This document shows positions 46,601 to 59,779 of a stretch of DNA of 64,000 bases, piece after piece (position 1 is the first letter of the stretch; each line of letters starts with the position of its first letter). Position numbers and translations under genes: made by a program. The DNA is taken from contig CAUEEP010000387.1 in the NCBI GenBank assembly GCA_958450365.1, forward strand, positions 1 through 64,000, written 5' to 3'. Below the pieces are notes generated by a model that was given only the letters and a program-made list of their open reading frames with translations, was not told the DNA's origin and ran no database searches. Origin of the DNA: Mesorhabditis belari. Taxonomy: Eukaryota > Nematoda > Chromadorea > Rhabditida > Rhabditidae.

Positions 46601-49600
46601 CCAGAATCCACCCTTGCACTTTTCACAGTGAAAACCGTCTGTGTTGTAGATGCACTTTTTGCACTCTCCAGAGATCCTGAAACAGATTTTTCTCCATTTT
46701 TTTCTACAGTTCTTAACTCACTTGTCACAGTTTCCAATACTGTTTGGATCGGTGTTACCCGAGCATTCGCATTCTTTACATTCAATCTCGATCTTTGGAT
46801 TACCAAAGAAACCATCTGAGCACTCATCGCATCTAAAATAAAAAGATTTTCATTTATTTTCATCAAAATAAGCCAAGTAGATTCATTTTATAGTACTAGT
46901 TGAAAAACTCGTCAAAAAAGGAATTGGGAATTGCTGAGAATCAAAAGAAAAGCCTAAAGATTAGAGAAAATGCTGAGGAAAACGAATAGACGGACAGACG
47001 GACGAACAAACGGACGGACAGACGGAGGGATGGACAGAAACTGCTCTTTTATATATATAAAATGAAATTCCCTTGTTTCCTTAAGCTCAAATCTAAGAAT
47101 GAAATAAATCATTTTCAAAAAAAAAACCTTCTTCCAGTGTATCCAGTTGGACAATCGGTGCAAAGAACGTCACCATCCGAATGTAAAACACAAGGACCAT
47201 CCTCAGGACAAGGGCATTTCTAGAAAAAGAATCAGAAGTCAAAAGAAAGTTTATTGAAAACTAGCTTTCGAAACATCAAACGATCGTCAGTACTAAATTG
47301 ATGCAAAAGAAATTTCGCATCAAAAATTTTCTATTTCTCTTTAAAATCTAAAAATTTGATTTCATTTTCTTTTGTACATTTGTACTCTTGAATGTTTACT
47401 TTATTTTTACGCTTTTTTCTAAGTCAAAGCTTTTACTTTTTAATTAATATTTGCTTTAGCTTTGGTGGGGCAAAAGTATATTGTGAACGTGTGTCTTCTC
47501 ATGTTCAAGAGGAGGAAAAACGCTGCCGAATCAGATCGTGATTTTTGTTCCACTTTTGGAGAACAAGTTATGATCAAAAGATCATGCTAGCTCTGGTTTT
47601 CCCAATCTAGATTGTTCTAAGCCTGATTTTCCACAATCTAGATTGTTCTAAGCCCGGTTTTCCCATTCTAGATTGTTCTAAGCCTGGTTTTCCCGATTCC
47701 GAGAAGGTATTGAATCTCTTGAATGGGCATCGCTTGGCAGCCACATGGGCATCGCTTTGCAAGGATCGATAATAATGAATTGGAACAACAACTTCTTGAA
47801 GGGAATCCAATGCAAACAACAAATCCAATGGTTTTCCAATCTTGCAACATCTCTAATGTAATCAATCAAGAATTGTCCGCCATTTGGAAATAATCGGAAA
47901 GACCAATCGTAATGGACGGAAAGACTATAGGTATCACGCCAGCACCGAGAATTAGCCAGCACTGAGAATCTGGGAGCTGTATCTTGTTATCTTGCTTATC
48001 TTATTTCTTATCCTACTTCGATCAGTCATATCTTGAAGAAAAGAAGCTAATTTTGAGAATATCTTGATAATGGATGAGAAGTAGATTAATTTCTATAACA
48101 TTTATCAGAAAAAGACAATAGCTCAGCAAGGGTCAAATGCTAATTTCAACTGTAAAGCCGGAGCACAAAGTGATGTTGTGGTGGAATATCAACGGGCTTG
48201 TTGCTTTCGAATTATTAGAGCCCAGGAAAAGCAATTGATGTTGATGTTGATGATATGATGTTAAATAAAACAAGTTCTTGTTTTATTTAACAACTCAAAA
48301 AGGTTGACAAAATCTTGCGTTAAAATTGTTGAAATTCTTTGATTTTCAATTTTCTTCGACTAAATTCTTACCTAAAGAAATTTTTGAATTAATTTTTATA
48401 AATAAAGCGAAATTTCTTTTGCATAAACCTAGTATACTTGAAAATGTCTTTTAAAAAACGAGTACAATACAATACTAGTTGCGTTTAATATCTAACTAAA
48501 GAATACCAAAATTCACCTGACAATCCTCTTCAGTTCCCCTTAACGCATCACCATAAAAACCACGAGCACAACGCTCACAAGTATCTCCAGCAGTGTTGTG
48601 CTTGCAAATACAGGCACCTAAAAAGGATAAGCTAAATCGATAAGCTTTTGAAAGGTTTTGAAAGGTTTTGAAAGGGTTTGAAAGGTTTTGAAAGGTTTTG
48701 AAAGCTATAACAGCTTTTGAAAGCTATAACAGCTTTTGAAAGCTTTCGAAAGCTATAAAATGCTATAAAAGCTATAAAATCAGCTTGATTCTCAATAAAA
48801 ACCAACCACTTTCAGCCTCACAACTTTCCGAGTGCCCATGACAATCACATTTGATGCAACGATCGAATGGTCCGCCAAATTTACGCTCACGACGATATCC
48901 GGGAGCACACGATTCACAGAATTGACCGACAAAGCTGAAAACGGATTGTAGAGCTTAATGTAAACTTTCCTCACCTATCTTGACACTCGCAATGCTCGAC
49001 CCAATGCGCTTTTCGTGGATCCAACTCACTTGGCGCCAAACCAGCAGATCCCAGATATAAATCGTTCAAAAAACCAACATCATTGTAGGTGTAAGTTCCG
49101 CGAATTTTCAATGCTGTTACATTTGAGAGAATTCCGATAAACTCGAGCTCGTTTAGTCGAGGATTCCACTAAAATTTTTGACTTTATAAAGCTAAACTGG
49201 AAGTCACAGCAGCTAAAGAAATTGTTTAAAAATGGTTTTAAATGAAAATTGCGAACCTGGAAAACATTATCAGCATGAATTTTGAAGCGATATTCTTGAA
49301 AGCTCGTTGTTGGAGAGGGATTATTTTGAGCGAAGATTGGAATTGACAACTCCTGACCCTCAGAACCGACAATGAGAATGTCTCTGAAGATAAAAATGAT
49401 TGCTAATGCTTGTCTGATGTTAGTCCAATCTGTTTACAAGCAATAATTCTATCATTTCAAATGATAAGTTCAATTTTCTAATTGACCTTATGATTTGAAC
49501 CAATTCAGAGCGAATTTAAGTCAATTTTAAGCCAATTTCAACTCTCTTTACTTACTTGGTGCTTGCTCTTGCTCCATCTTTGGAAACGCGCAGATGGAAG

Positions 49601-52600
49601 ACTAAATCCTGATTGTAGGCGGCTCGCTGATCACCGAGGAACATCTCGGGAGCACTGAAAAGAACAATTCTTGTCGATCAAGAACCACTTGTCGATCAAG
49701 GACAACTTGTCGATCAAGGCTAAGCTTCTGATTCTGGCTCTAGACTGACTCCTTACCTTTCTATCAATATTACTACTAGTAAATTACAATCAACTTGATA
49801 GAAAGTTGATTGTAATTTACTAGAACTTGTACTCACTTGAAATAGACAGGCGATCCATCGACATCTTGCACAGCTACCGCTTTCTCGATCTCAGCCCATT
49901 GCGCATCCACCGGCCCACGATGTGATAAAGCTCCCCACGATTCTTTGCCTGATATTTGATTTTGGAAAGCTGACAATCACTGGACTAGAGTCTGAACAGA
50001 GTCAGTCATGACCAGAAGTACAAGAACAGAAGCTAATAGTAAGTCTAGCCAAGTTAAGTAAGGCCAGGGGTTGTCTAAGACCGTTAAAATAGTCTAAGAC
50101 TAATTTAAGACCGTCAAAATAGTCTAAGGCCGTTAAAACTAGTTCAAGACTAGTTTAAGATCATTAAAACTAGTTCAAGACTAGTTTAAGATCATTAAAA
50201 CTAGTTCAAGACTAGTTTAAGACCATTAAAATAGTCTAAGACTAGTTTAAGACCGTTAAAATAGTCTAAGACTAGTTTAAGACCGTTAAAATAGTCTAAG
50301 ACTAGTCTAAGACCGTTAAAACTAGTTCAAGACCGTCAAAGTAGTCTAAGATTAGTCTAACATCGTTAAAACTAGTCCAAGACTAGTCTAAGACCGTTAA
50401 AACTAGTTCAAGACCAATCTAAGACCGTTAAAACTAGTTCAAGACTAGTCTAAAACCGTCAAAAACTTAACCGTTAAAGATTTTGAAATCAAAATTTCTC
50501 ATTTCATTGCTATTCAAATACCTCCAATACTTTGTAACTGAAATTTTCTCAAAGAAGCAAATAAACTGATAACAATTAGCTTTTTATCGAAAAATCCGAT
50601 TTTCACACCTCAAAAAAAAGCTTATTTTTCTTTGATGAAGTATCGATTTTTAAGAAAAACGAAATTTTCATTTGTAAAGTTTTCAATTTCATTTTCAGCA
50701 CTCATTCGTTATCGGTTTAATTGCTCAAATTTTTGCTCTTTTGACCGCTTTGCTTATTTTGGTGATCCATTTATGAGTCAAAGAAGTAAGCTGAAAATTT
50801 CTGGATTTTTCGATGGCTTTGTTTGATGGGTTTTTCTTTTGACTGTACTTTGTGCTCAAACAAATTCATAAACACATCCCTTCTAGCGTAGTGTCAACGA
50901 TTCTTGTCAACTTTCAACAATCTCCTTTATAGGAATTCGATTTGCAGAGAAAGAGTGCTTTTCGAATTTTTCCAAATTTTTCTCATCAACTTTATAATCA
51001 AATTTTTAAACTTTTCAAGCACTGTGCCTGCCAGATTGTTTAAAAATCTCGAAAATTCTCACCTTCATCAAATTGTGAGCTCACATTCACCGCATAATAG
51101 CCATCAGCTGAGGCACAAATCGATGAATGACCATAGCAGAAACACGGTGAACAACCGAACATGTTCTCACTAGAAATTTCAGAGATTTTGAATGAAAAGA
51201 GCAAGATTTACAGCCAGGGTTACTGTAAGATTGGGTAAGATTACGGTACAAGAAATCTACAGTAACCCTAGAACAAATTTCCATTCTATTAAGCTAGAAA
51301 AATGTCATAAGACGCTGTGATATCCAGCTTAAAATAAAACCCCAAGAAATCCATCACTATTCTTGGGGATTTGGCTTTAAATCCATTGGAAACTCTTTAT
51401 GAGATCAAACTCACGTCGACAAATCGAAATATCCGGGTTTACACTTGTTACATTGACGACCCTCGACGTTACTTTTACAGGTACATGTTCCATTCATTGA
51501 ATCGCAATACGGTTGATTCTCAAAACTTCCAGCTACCTCACATTCACAGCTCCTGAAAAAGAATCTAGAGTCTGGAAAGCCAAATTGTAGTTGTAAAGCT
51601 TGACTCCAAACCTATTTCTCATTCTGGCTCTATATTCTGGAAGGCACACTACCTAATGGCTAAGTTTTCAGGGCCACTTTATAAAGGCCACTTCTGCCGC
51701 ACTGAATTCTTCGTTTTTCTCATGCCAACGATCGGCTTTACAAGAAAGTTCAGTGCACTAGAAAGATGTGCTTCTAAGAGCTCAAAGTACACATGGAAAC
51801 TTAGCCATTAGGCTTTCCAGAAGAATCTCTCTTCACTCACTTGCAACCGTTTGGCCCAAAATCGTAGAACCCTGGTAAACATTGGTCACAATATTGTCCA
51901 CCAACTCCTGGTTTGCACAAGCATTTTCCATCGGATTGGCATTGAGTTGATAATGATCCTTGCTAAAGAATAGTTAATTAAACAGATCGGTTTAGTTACC
52001 CAAGCTGGACTTGACCGGCCCAGTTACTCAAGTTAGACTTGGTTGGTTCAGTTACCCAAGTTAGACTAGGCTGGTTCAGTTACCCAAATCAGACTTGACC
52101 GGTTCAGTTACCCAAGTCAGCCTTGACCGATTCAATTACTAACTAGCATAGCTAACCTCATTGCACCGACAATCCATACAGTAATTTCGATTCGCTTCTC
52201 GCCAATGATTAGGCAAACATTCCTCACAATGGACACCTTGCGTGTTCCTTGACAATCGATGCAATGCCCACCGTGCCCGGTTTTCTCGTAAAGATCCTGG
52301 AATTTCAAACGTCAATTCTCCTGGTTCAGTTACCCAATTTACAGCCTGTGCCGGTTCATTTCCCTAACCTGATCATAATAGCATCGATTCGAGAGACCAG
52401 TGCAATTGCAGGCCACACATTCGTTAGCTTCTTGAGCCGTGCCGGGTTTCCACGGGCGATCGTTGAAGAATGGTTGACATTCGTCACAATCAGCTCCCTG
52501 TGTGTTATGCTCGCAACGACAGACCATTCTGAAAGGGATATCGGATATTTAATACGCGTCTCGCTCTTTAGCAAAGCCAAATTTCTAATTTTGAAAGCTC

Positions 52601-55600
52601 TCACCTGTATGCCTCTCCTTCTCCAGTCGATTTCACACATTCACTCGCGTGTCCGTTACACTTGCATCGACCACCGACAGCCAAATCAGAGATAGCGTAA
52701 TGGTAAGAGCTGAGAACCTGAACGACAAGCTTTTAGATCCAAAATTACGATAGTTTAATGAGAAAACGATAAGGATATGACTTACAATCGGATCTCCGAA
52801 AACTTCGTCACCGAAAGTGTTCATGCGAACGAATTGGATACGAATTGCTGATGCTGTTACCCATTCCTAAAGTTTTGATTGGTTTAAGTCCATTAATTTA
52901 TTTAGAAAGATAACTAGGGAAAGGCATTAGGTTAAGGTGGCTTTTTACTACGAGAGCTTTATAGAATTGATTATGCTGATTCTGAAGATGCTTTTACTTT
53001 TTCTAAAAGAGCTCTGCAAGGCGAGATTTCTGGTGTTAAAGTTTAGGAAGATTTTTGGGATATAAGTCGTTTATAAGCTTTTTCTTTGTCCTTAAAAAAC
53101 TAGAGCTGATGGCGCAGTGGATAGCGTGCTAGTCTCTAAAAACGGTGGAGGCTCTTTTTGTCCGGGTTCGAGTTCGCTCCCGGTCTATGCTGTTTTTTTG
53201 ACAAAAAATGATTAGAAACTTTCGATTGAATCTTACTATTTTGTGGAATTCAATTAATTTCCATTTCGCGTATTGAATTTCACAAATTTTTGCATAATCA
53301 GCTCATGAAATCATGAACAATCTTCCAGCAACAACAAACAAACAAAAAAAAATGTTTCTAAATCATTTCTAAACATTAATCGTTAATCAAAAGTCAAAAA
53401 CAATCATTTCTCAACAATAAATCAACATTTTCTAATCATTTTCTCAAAAAAATCTACCGGGAGCGAACGCGAACCCGGACAAAAAGAGCTTCTGAAGGTT
53501 CTGAAGGTTAGCACACTATCAGCTCTTGCTCTTGCGCCATCAGCTCTAGTTTTTTAAGGACAGAGAAAAAGCTTATAAAGGACTTATAAATCTGCCTAAA
53601 CTTTAACACCAGAAATCTCGCGTTACAGAGCTCTTTTAGAAAAAGTAAAAGCATCTTCAGAATCAGCATAATCAATTCTATAAAGCTCTCGTAGTAAAAA
53701 GCCACCTTAGCCTAATGTCTTTCCCTTTTAAGCACTAGATTATAGTCCGATTGCATCAAAGAAAACCTAAAAAAACCTGTAAAACAATAGAATCTCAAAG
53801 AAAACCCTATCAAACCTGTAAAACGATTGAATCTTCAAAAGCATGAGCTGATGGTCGGCCTTCTAAAGTCGAATAAGCAATGTTTCCTCCAGTAATCGGT
53901 GAAATATCCGAAAATTCTTTTGAACATTGAGCCACTGCTTCATTCCCAGGCAAAATTGGAGCTTTTTCAGCGACATGAAAAGTGGCACGGCAAGATGAGC
54001 TGAATTAAACGATTTTGATACAGTTTTATTGCTAGTTTGATTACTAGTTTGTTTTAACAAAGCTGTATTAAGCTTTATCTAACAAAGCTTTAGCTTAAAG
54101 TTTGCTACAAGCTTCAAGCTATCTTTTAGAAAGCTTAAAGTTTGTTAGAAGCTTCAAGCTATCTTTTAGAAAGCTTAAAGTTTGCTACAAGCTTCAAGCT
54201 ATCTTTTAGAAAGTTTAAAGTTTGCCAGAAGCTTCAAGCTATTTTGTAGATAGCTTAAAGTTTGCTAGCTTAAAGCTTGCTAGAAGCTTCCAGCTATCTT
54301 TTAGAAAGCTTAAAGTTTGTTAGAAGCTTCAAGCTATCTTGTAGAAAGCTTAAAGTTTGCTAGAAGCTTCAAGCTATATTATAAAATGATACCTGTAATA
54401 TTGCCAGGGAATCCATGGTTCATCATCACCGGGTTTCGTTTTCTTGTAAACGACGAAAGATTCTGGGCGAGGTGAGACGAATTTCAAATGCACATATGTG
54501 ATGTCAAAAGTTTTTCCTAAAATGAAAAAAAGCTTCGATTTCTAATCACAAAAAACAAACCGAGATTTAGCGTAAGATTGACAGAGTTTGGATATTGCAT
54601 TCCCTCTTTCATCGTCTCTGATTGCCACCATGTCGCATTATTGGCATTGTTAAAATCGGTAAGGTAACGAGCTGGATGAGCGAAAGCCTAAAAATAAATA
54701 TTACAAGCTATAATATATCAAATCACCTTTATAAACCTTAAAATATTATAAAATCTATTGTAAAGATTGATTTTGAATAGCGATTTTATCAAATTTCGAT
54801 TTGTTAATAGAGAAAAAACGACTAAATGATAGAAGAGACGAGGCAGAGAGCACAGAGCTGACAGCGCTCATTCAAGCGCTTGTAAAATGAGTTGTGCAAG
54901 TCCAATTGAAAACTTTTAAAGAGAGAAATGTAGCCAAGATTTAGGGCTACAATTCTCTATCTAACACTTGACATTTTTCAAATCATTCACCCAATTACCC
55001 AACCAACTAAAATTCACGATCGCTTTTTCAATTTCAAAATCCTCTTACCGGATGTCGAGCATCACAAGTGTCACAAACGCTTCTCAACTGCGAATTTCCC
55101 GTTTGCACGCAGAATCTAAATAGAATTTTGATTAAGAAATCAAAGATAGAAAAGATATCTAACAAGAAAAAGTCAATCAAGTTTGGACAAACGACAAATA
55201 TTCGATGCAGAATTACTCGCTGATTCTGAATCTGTTTTCCGTTTTTGCTAAATAGCACTCTGTCAAAAGTTATAAGCGATTAAAGTTTTGAAATCGCAGA
55301 AAACATTCAGAAAACATTGAAAACTCGAAAATTTTCTTACAAGCTTCCTTTGACTTTAGAAAGGAGTGATGGTCGAGTTGTAGGCGGCTAGACTACAAGA
55401 CTCAAATGGTTTGCCTTGTATTCTAGCCGACTATCACTAGGCCTTCACTGCGTTTCAAAGTCTCTGGAAACTTTGCTTATAAGATGATTTTTGGATGTTT
55501 TCGGATGATTTTCGACGACATGTTTTGATTTCAAAACTTTAATAGCTTATAACTTTTGATAGAATGCTGCGTTTCAAAAACGGAAACCAGATTCGAAATA

Positions 55601-56874
55601 AGCGTGAAATTCTGCGTCGAATGATGCCACATTCGGTTGACTTTCCTTTGTAAGAAACATATTTTTGAGAAAAACAGGTGCAAATTTCAGCTAATTTCAG
55701 CTAATTTCGGCTAATTTCATCAAAAATGGGTATAAGGGCGTCAAGTGGGGGAAGGGATAAGCAGCGGTGGTAGTCTAGGGGACTAGTGCGCTAGTCTACA
55801 ACCTCTCGGGTTCAATTCTGGTTCAAAACTTTTGGAAAACATCTTTTGAGGTTTTAAAAGTGTTTTCACAGTGTTATTTGACTTATAATACCTAGAAAAA
55901 ATGATTAACAATTAACCAAAATTCAGATAAATCTTTTTTAAGGTTTAGTCAAGTATTCTAATGGCAAAAAAAGCTGATTCTTTCATCATTTTTCAATTCT
56001 TTTTTTCTAAGCGCTTGTTAATGCTAGAAATCTGGTTTATATGTCAAAAAAAACACGCATTTTCTACTTTACTTTTATATCAAAGCGTGGCAAAAAGAAA
56101 AAGCAGTGGTGTCAAGAGTTGAGCGTTTTTCTAGAGAGTAGACAGACTTAGGCTTCTAGCAGGCTTCTATCAGGCTTCTATTACAGCAATTTAACCATAC
56201 TCTTTTCTTTATCTGAATATAATAACCCGGGTTTCTATGCCAAAGCTATAGAAAAGAAAATTGAGCTTAAAAACGAGTCTTTTTCTTACTCAAAGTCCTA
56301 GTCAAAGCTTTTCTAAAGAAAAAAATGATTATCTAATGGTTTATAACGGTTTTAAAGTGTTCTGATATTAGTTTATGGTATTTTAAAGTTCATACTTTGT
56401 CGGTTGTTTCTCCCCGCAAGTATTTGTCACGTGAACTTCTCGCTGAAAAGCAGCATTGATGAAATCTGGCACACAACGTTGCGGGCTTAACGTCGCTGGA
56501 TCATAGCAAGGATTAGCATCTGAAAAAAGAAAGATTTTCATCTTATTTTCTAATTAGATTTTAATTTTAAATCATCGATTATCGAATTCTAAAAGATTAT
56601 TTAAAGAAAAAGTTATTGTAAAACGTCAAAAAATCATCGAAATTCAGTACTTTTCAATATAATTTCAATAACTTCTCAAAATCATCTTTTAAAAAACAAT
56701 AGATCTAAACAATAGATCTTGCTAGAGCCTTTCCCAGACTATATCAATACCAATCCACTCACCAGCTCCAAAATGATGTGGATCAACTTGTGGATATTGT
56801 TGTGCTGGTTGTGATTTAGCATCAAAAATCAAAAGTACGGTGAATATGAAAAAGCGAAGACGATTCTTTCGCAT
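40672..56874 (-). CDS. lam-2: Laminin gamma chain
   Basis: Laminin gamma joins alpha and beta chains in the basement-membrane trimer. It has about 40 exons. The signal peptide is at 56874-56763 ([20 protein letters not shown]). The LN domain spans about 56519-52600 ([42 protein letters not shown]). LE repeats span about 52720-51100 ([18 protein letters not shown]). An L4/LamB domain spans about 51100-49000 ([36 protein letters not shown]). More LE repeats span 48990-45330 ([19 protein letters not shown]). The coiled coil runs from 45239 to the end ([20 protein letters not shown] onward). The final exon 40758-40672 gives [16 protein letters not shown]; the Cys near the end fits the conserved inter-chain disulfide. 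One LE exon (52296-52157) is 140 nt, one base short of frame. Introns carry many arrays and two foldbacks. Confidence 0.95.
40803..41213. repeat. TTTG and hexanucleotide microsatellites in the last lam-2 intron
   Basis: (TTTG)n at 40803-40868, then about 45 hexamers at 40941-41213. The hexamers are ordered as CTTGTT, a central block of pure CTTGCT of about 100 bp, and CTTGTT again. Long frames on both strands (Lys-Asn, Lys-Ser, Ala-Leu or Arg-Thr repeats) are artefacts, although one on - runs out of the coding exon at 41461-41280. Confidence 0.9.
41592..41790 (-). repeat. lam-2 exon and flanks duplicated at 33029-33223
   Basis: This lam-2 exon (about 41770-41670) with both intron edges matches 33029-33223 in the opposite orientation almost base for base. 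Here it is in its proper gene context, so this is the source copy. Confidence 0.9.
41838..42905. repeat. Direct intron repeat pair in lam-2
   Basis: About 120 bp at 41838-41958 (AAGTTGCATCCCAGATGGG onward) recurs at 42782-42903 in a second intron, same orientation, about 85-90% alike by eye. Confidence 0.85.
44498..45105. repeat. Short tandem arrays in lam-2 introns
   Basis: TAGCTTAACTATAGCTAACTA units at 44498-44555 and AAAAGGCTACTGTAACTACT units at about 44890-45105, separated by the exon at about 44732-44648. Confidence 0.75.
45855..46315. repeat. Tandem AAAAGCTAGGTC array in a lam-2 intron
   Basis: About 38 copies of a 12-bp unit in several variants (AAAAGCTAGGTC, AAAAGCAGGCC, AAAAGCCAAGCC). 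Confidence 0.9.
47590..47700. repeat. About 34-bp tandem repeat in a lam-2 intron
   Basis: Three to four copies of TCTAGATTGTTCTAAGCC followed by TGGTTTTCCCA. The intron (48516-47221) is otherwise unremarkable, with a GAAAGGTTTT array in the next intron at 48645-48780. Confidence 0.75.
50060..50470. repeat. Tandem AGTCTAAGACTAGTTTAAGA array
   Basis: About 13 units of 30-34 bp (AGACTAGTTTAAGACCGTTA, AAACTAGTTCA) in the lam-2 intron 51063-49949. The unit is itself partly palindromic around ACTAGT. Confidence 0.85.
51990..52140. repeat. About 32-bp tandem repeat
   Basis: Four to five units of GGTTCAGTTACCCAAGTTAG plus ACTTGACC in a lam-2 intron. Isolated copies of the CAGTTACCCAA word occur elsewhere (for example 52325). 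Confidence 0.8.
52916..53733. mobile_element. Foldback element with pol III boxes in a lam-2 intron
   Basis: Arms of about 285-300 bp at 52916-53215 and 53450-53733 are inverted copies. Each arm carries a tRNA-like head: GAGCTGATGGCGCAGTGG (A box TGGCGCAGTGG) and TCCGGGTTCGAGTTCGCTCC (B box) at about 53104-53190. The right arm has a scrambled head with a GAGCAA insertion. A T run follows the left head. No reading frame is kept. Confidence 0.75.
54062..54380. repeat. Tandem AAGCTTCAAGCTATCTTTTAG array
   Basis: About seven units of 40-50 bp in the lam-2 intron between LN-domain exons. The unit contains inverted AAGCTT words and can fold on itself. Confidence 0.85.
55195..55640. repeat. Inverted repeat in a lam-2 intron
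   Basis: Arms of about 150-200 bp (from about 55205 and to about 55625) share AAAAGTTATAAGCGATTAAA against TTTAATAGCTTATAACTTTT and the AGAATTACTCGCTGATTCTG region. At 55765-55840 a tRNA-like stretch with A box TAGTCTAGGGG and an imperfect B box (GGTTCAATTCT) follows. Confidence 0.65.
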
Positions 56875-57039
56875 TGTTTTCAATCGAATATTAAGAGATC
56901 AGCGAAAATACATAGAAAAAAGAGATCAATAAAGAGATCTCCACAATTTACACCCAAATTCGATGCAGCTTTTTTTGATCTAAAAATACAATTTTAAATC
57001 ATGAAAATTTGAAAGATCATAAAAATTTGAAAAGTTTCA

Positions 57040-57350
57040 AAGATCAACGATTCCAATACGGTTCCAATACGGTTCCAATACGGTTCCAATTTTGATCTAA
57101 TACGGTTCCAATACGGTTCCAATACGATTCCAATACGGTTCCAATACGCTTCCAATACGGTTCCAATACGATTCCAATACGATTCCAATACGCTTCCAAT
57201 ACGGTTCCAATACGGTTCTTTTTTTGATCTAATACGGTTCCAATACGATTCTAATACGATTCCAATACGGTTCCAATACGGTTCCTATTTTGATCTAATA
57301 CGGTATCAATACGGTCCGAAAACGGTTCCCATACTCTTCCAATACAGTTT
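57040..57350. repeat. Tandem GGTTCCAATAC array
   Basis: About 24 copies of the 11-bp unit GGTTCCAATAC with GATTCCAATAC and GCTTCCAATAC variants, interrupted by TTTTGATCTAATAC three times. It lies 170-480 bp upstream of the lam-2 ATG. Confidence 0.9.
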
Positions 57351-58024
57351 CAATATACAATAATTCCTAAATCCTGGAACTCACAAAGCTCAAAAAATGA
57401 AAGAACTTGAAAGAAATGAGAGAAGAAGATTTTGATAAATATTTTTGATTTGAAGGGATTTTTAGATGTTTGAGGAAATCTAAGTTAAAAAAACAAAGCT
57501 ATTTCTATTCTGGAAGTCATCTGGCTAGAGAATTCAATGAGTTTTATTGTTTTAAGTGATCAAAAGATGAAAATGACCAATGTTAATTGAGAAAAAGTCT
57601 TCTTTAAAGAAAAGAAAAAAAATAAGACAAGAGCGGCACTTTTTCCTTGGCCAAATCACTGCAAGATCGAACGGTTTGCGAAAAGGAAAAGCTTTTTTTT
57701 TGAGGGAAAGATTATAGGATTGATGGAGAGGAAAAGAAAGGTGATAGGGAAAGAAATCGACAAGAAATCAACACAAAAATAGAAAAGATAAAAGAAAAAG
57801 ATTGGGACACTCATTTGGGTGAAGTGATTGATGATTAGGAGAGATTTTGAGATTTCGAAATAAGAGCAGTAGACCGGAGCTGGCTGGCCAGACTTTTAGC
57901 CTAACCATAGCTGAATCTTGAGCTTAAATCTTAGCCTAACAGTACACTTGTACTGGGTACTGGTAGGCCAGTACCCAGTCTTGTTTTAGCTCTCTTTAGA
58001 TCCTAGGTAACCCAGACTCTGATC

Positions 58025-58650
58025 CTGACTAGCATTGTTGATCTGTTAGATCCAGAGCCAGATCCAGATCCAGAGCCAGATCCAGAGCCAGCGACAGATG
58101 CAGAACCAGATCCAGAGCCAGATCAGAGACAAACCTGTGTCAAACCAAGGCTAAACCCATTGCTTGCCTGATACTTGTCCTTGGTCCAGCTTTGGTTTTT
58201 GGCTGTTGGACTCACCTGACATTGGCTAGATCCTAGTCCAAACTTGAACCAGGTTGGCCAAAGCCGTCTAGACCTGTCCAAACCAAACCTGTCGGGCTGA
58301 ACCAGTTCCAAAAACAATTCCAGCCAGAAGCCAGACAACCAGAAGCCAGACAACCAGAAGCCAGCCAACCAGAAGCCAGCCAACCTGAAGCCAGCCAACC
58401 TGAAGCCAGCTAGCCAGAAGCCAGCTAATCAGAAGCCAGCTAACCAGAAGCTGCCAGTCAGAAGCCAGCCAACCAGAAGCCAGCCAGAAGCCAGCTAATC
58501 AGAAGCCAGCTAATCAGAAGCCAGCTAACCAGAAGCTGCCAGTCAGAAGCCAGCCAACCAGAAGCCAGCCAGAAGCCAGCTAATCAGAAGCCAGCTAACC
58601 AGAAACCAGCCAGAAACCAGCCAACCAGAAGCCAGGTCAGACTAGTTTAC
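58025..58650. repeat. Tandem CCAGAGCCAGAT and CAGAAGCCAGC arrays
   Basis: A short AGATCCAGAGCC block at 58030-58125, then about 30 copies of an 11-13-bp CAGAAGCCAGCTAA unit at 58315-58640. A unit of about 110 bp is itself duplicated within it. Confidence 0.85.
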
Positions 58651-59779
58651 ATCAAAGTCAATGGCACCAAACCTGGCTCAGGTTAAGTCAGTTCCAAGTA
58701 AGTCTAACAGCCAAAAACCAGCTGGACTAAAGGCTGGACAAGGATCAGGCAAGCAGGCGATTTGAAAATAATTGAAGACGGAAAAGCTAGGGTTGAAGAG
58801 TCAACTCAGGCAAGGTTAGTTTAATTCAGAAATAGAAAACTATCTGCAATCTCGATGTCCCTGTCCTAACACACGACTATCGACTTGCTTGGGTTGCTAT
58901 CTAATCTATTGAATGGGGTGAGAGGTCAGTCAGACACTCGTTTCTCATCCCAGGTCCCCAGCCTCTCCCTTTTTATAGATGACCCATTGAGTCTTTTCCC
59001 CTTTCCTCTTGAGTTCTTTTTTGCTTTTGAGATTTATTGGCACCAGAAATTTTCCATCTCAGCCATTAGCAATCGTTTCTTTTTCTTTTAATCGTTTTGC
59101 TTTGAGCCAATCGATTCCTATATGATTCATCTTAGCGAAAAAAAGTCCGAAAAATTTGCTTTTTAGCGATAAATGATTATTATTACGATTGTTGATTTTG
59201 AAAATTCAAGAAAATTGACATAAGAATAGATTAAAAGAAAGAAATTGTTGAAAAAAATTGTTGAAAAATTAGTTTTCGGTTGTTATTGAGACGAATACAG
59301 ACAAAAATATTCGATTAAACAAATTAAAAAAACTTTTAAAGTCATTCTTTAACTTCTTTAACTTCAAAAGTATGATTTAAATATAATATTGTTAAAAATA
59401 AAATTGGATAAGATTAGAAAATGATGGGGAAAAGAGGCTGGATCAATTGCGCAATCGTCACTCAACTCAACAGGTCGCCAGATATGTCTCTTAAATCTTT
59501 TCCTTTGAATTTTTCAAAGAAATAAGTACCTAATAATCTGCTTATGCTTAGAAAAAGTCACTTATAATTCTTGACTTAAGAATAAGTCAAGAATTATAAG
59601 ATCTTTGGCTTCTTTGGCTTCTTTAGGAAATCTTTTTCTCTTTTCACCTTTTCCCTGCACCGCTGTACCATTCTTAGCTCTCTTCTATCAATAAAATGAT
59701 GTCAATGTTTTGCATTGGTATGCAAATCATATCACTTATTGGAAAGAAGATCAACATTTTATGATGTGATAAGACAAAC

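Noticed and set aside
58123..58398. A frame rich in GFWLAGFWL on -
   Set aside because: Translation of the CAGAAGCCAGC array.
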